In this document: piece after piece, positions 22,445 through 22,969 of the stretch | Position numbering within the stretch: the stretch's first letter is position 1 | Layout: every line of letters starts with the position of its first letter | Assembly: GCA_002404895.1 (NCBI GenBank) | Contig: DHKO01000005.1 | Coordinates: 1 to 22,969 of the forward strand | Length of the DNA stretch: 22,969 bases | Direction of reading: 5' to 3' | Source of the DNA: Treponema sp. UBA4692 | Lineage (GTDB): Bacteria; Spirochaetota; Spirochaetia; Treponematales; Treponemataceae | Position numbers and translations under genes: made by a program | The notes under the pieces: model-generated | The model's database searches: none | Seen by the model: only the letters and a program-made list of their open reading frames with translations | What the model was told of the DNA's origin: nothing

Positions 22445-22969
22445 CTATGCGTAAATCGGGCGCACGCTGATTACAGCCTCGCAGTCTCCGAGAGCTTTGA
22501 GAGTGTCGTCTCCGACTTTTCCGTCAACATCAATCATCGCGTAGGCAATATCGCCACGGCTCTGGTCAACAATTCCGGCAACATTGAGTTTTGCGTCTCC
22601 CAAGATTGTTGTGAATTTCGCAATCATTCCCGGGACATTTTTGTGAGGAATACAAAGACGAGTTCCATTCGCTGGAATTGCAGACTCGCTTGTAACGCGC
22701 GGAAAGTTCACAGAATTTACGATAATTCCAGTCTCAAGGAAGTCGCGAAGCTCTTTTACAGCCATAACCGCGCAGTTTTCCTCAGCTTCCGGAGTAGAAG
22801 CCCCCAAGTGAGGCAGGCAGATAATTTTGTCATTGTTCAGGAAGCTTTCATCTGCAAAGTCTGTAACGTGCGCGGCAACTTTTCCTGAGCTCACAGCGGC
22901 GAGCAAATCTGCATTGTTCACAAGTCCGCCGCGCGCAAGGTTTATGATTCTGACTCCGTCTTTCATAAT
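22445..22969 (-). CDS. serA: D-3-phosphoglycerate dehydrogenase, 3' part (truncated by window edge)
   Basis: SerA oxidises 3-phosphoglycerate with NAD+ to 3-phosphohydroxypyruvate, the first step of serine synthesis. The 174 visible residues include the end of the nucleotide-binding domain (MKDGVRIINLARGGLVN, with the substrate/NAD-site arginine in ARGG), the catalytic histidine in CLPHLGASTPEAEENCA, and the hinge VNSVNFPRV. A C-terminal ACT domain follows (RLCIPHKNVPGMIAKFTTIL, then GDAKLNVAGI), the usual site of serine feedback. The frame continues past the last base of the window (ATT codon before MKDG), so the N-terminal two-thirds are outside. The internal ATG at 22966 is not the start. 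Other 2-hydroxyacid dehydrogenases are less likely because of the ACT domain. Confidence 0.9.
   Translation of the reverse strand: MMKDGVRIINLARGGLVNNADLLAAVSSGKVAAHVTDFADESFLNNDKIICLPHLGASTPEAEENCAVMAVKELRDFLETGIIVNSVNFPRVTSESAIPANGTRLCIPHKNVPGMIAKFTTILGDAKLNVAGIVDQSRGDIAYAMIDVDGKVGDDTLKALGDCEAVISVRPIYA

Overview
The window looks like a chromosomal segment of a spirochaete, most probably a Treponema of the host-associated or rumen type. This is an inference from several signs: moderately AT-rich DNA with strongly A-rich coding strands, spirochaete-style lipoprotein and secreted-protein leaders, a CBS/DRTGG-domain family II pyrophosphatase, a stand-alone AICAR transformylase, and many GC-rich intergenic repeats. 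No rRNA, tRNA, CRISPR array, prophage or transposase was recognised.

Region 1 (1-5112) is accessory DNA. A secreted cyclophilin-like protein (cut by the window start) and a secreted flavodoxin (4415-4849) are driven by nearly identical sigma70-type promoters, each carrying a GTTAC-N5-GTAAC operator. Between them lie a 41-bp-period degenerate tandem array (411-740), an AT-rich type II restriction-modification pair (754-3261) whose methyltransferase lacks a usable start codon in its own frame, a carboxymuconolactone-decarboxylase-family protein, and a candidate type I toxin-antitoxin locus (about 4040-4383). The toxin locus has a 35-residue membrane peptide, a hairpin covering its Shine-Dalgarno, and a convergent antisense RNA with a near-consensus promoter. 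The flavodoxin has lost about 40 central residues in frame.

Region 2 (5220-14765) is mostly core metabolism. A glutaredoxin-like protein and a MATE transporter abut (TAA/ATG). Convergent to them, on the minus strand, are the pyrophosphatase and the arginine genes argD, argB and argJ. A secreted protein broken by a one-base frameshift sits between argB and argJ. argJ, argB and argD cover four steps of ornithine synthesis (N-acetyltransferase twice, kinase, aminotransferase); argC is not in the window.

Region 3 (15235-22969) holds a small one-TM protein divergent from a long RluA-type pseudouridine synthase, a purH-like AICAR transformylase, a large lipoprotein of unknown function, a phosphoglycolate-phosphatase-like HAD hydrolase and the 3' part of serA. 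Several genes here have a -10 box 6-8 nt before the ATG and no Shine-Dalgarno, which suggests leaderless mRNAs. GC-rich dispersed elements with variable hairpin arms occupy most of the longer gaps across the window.
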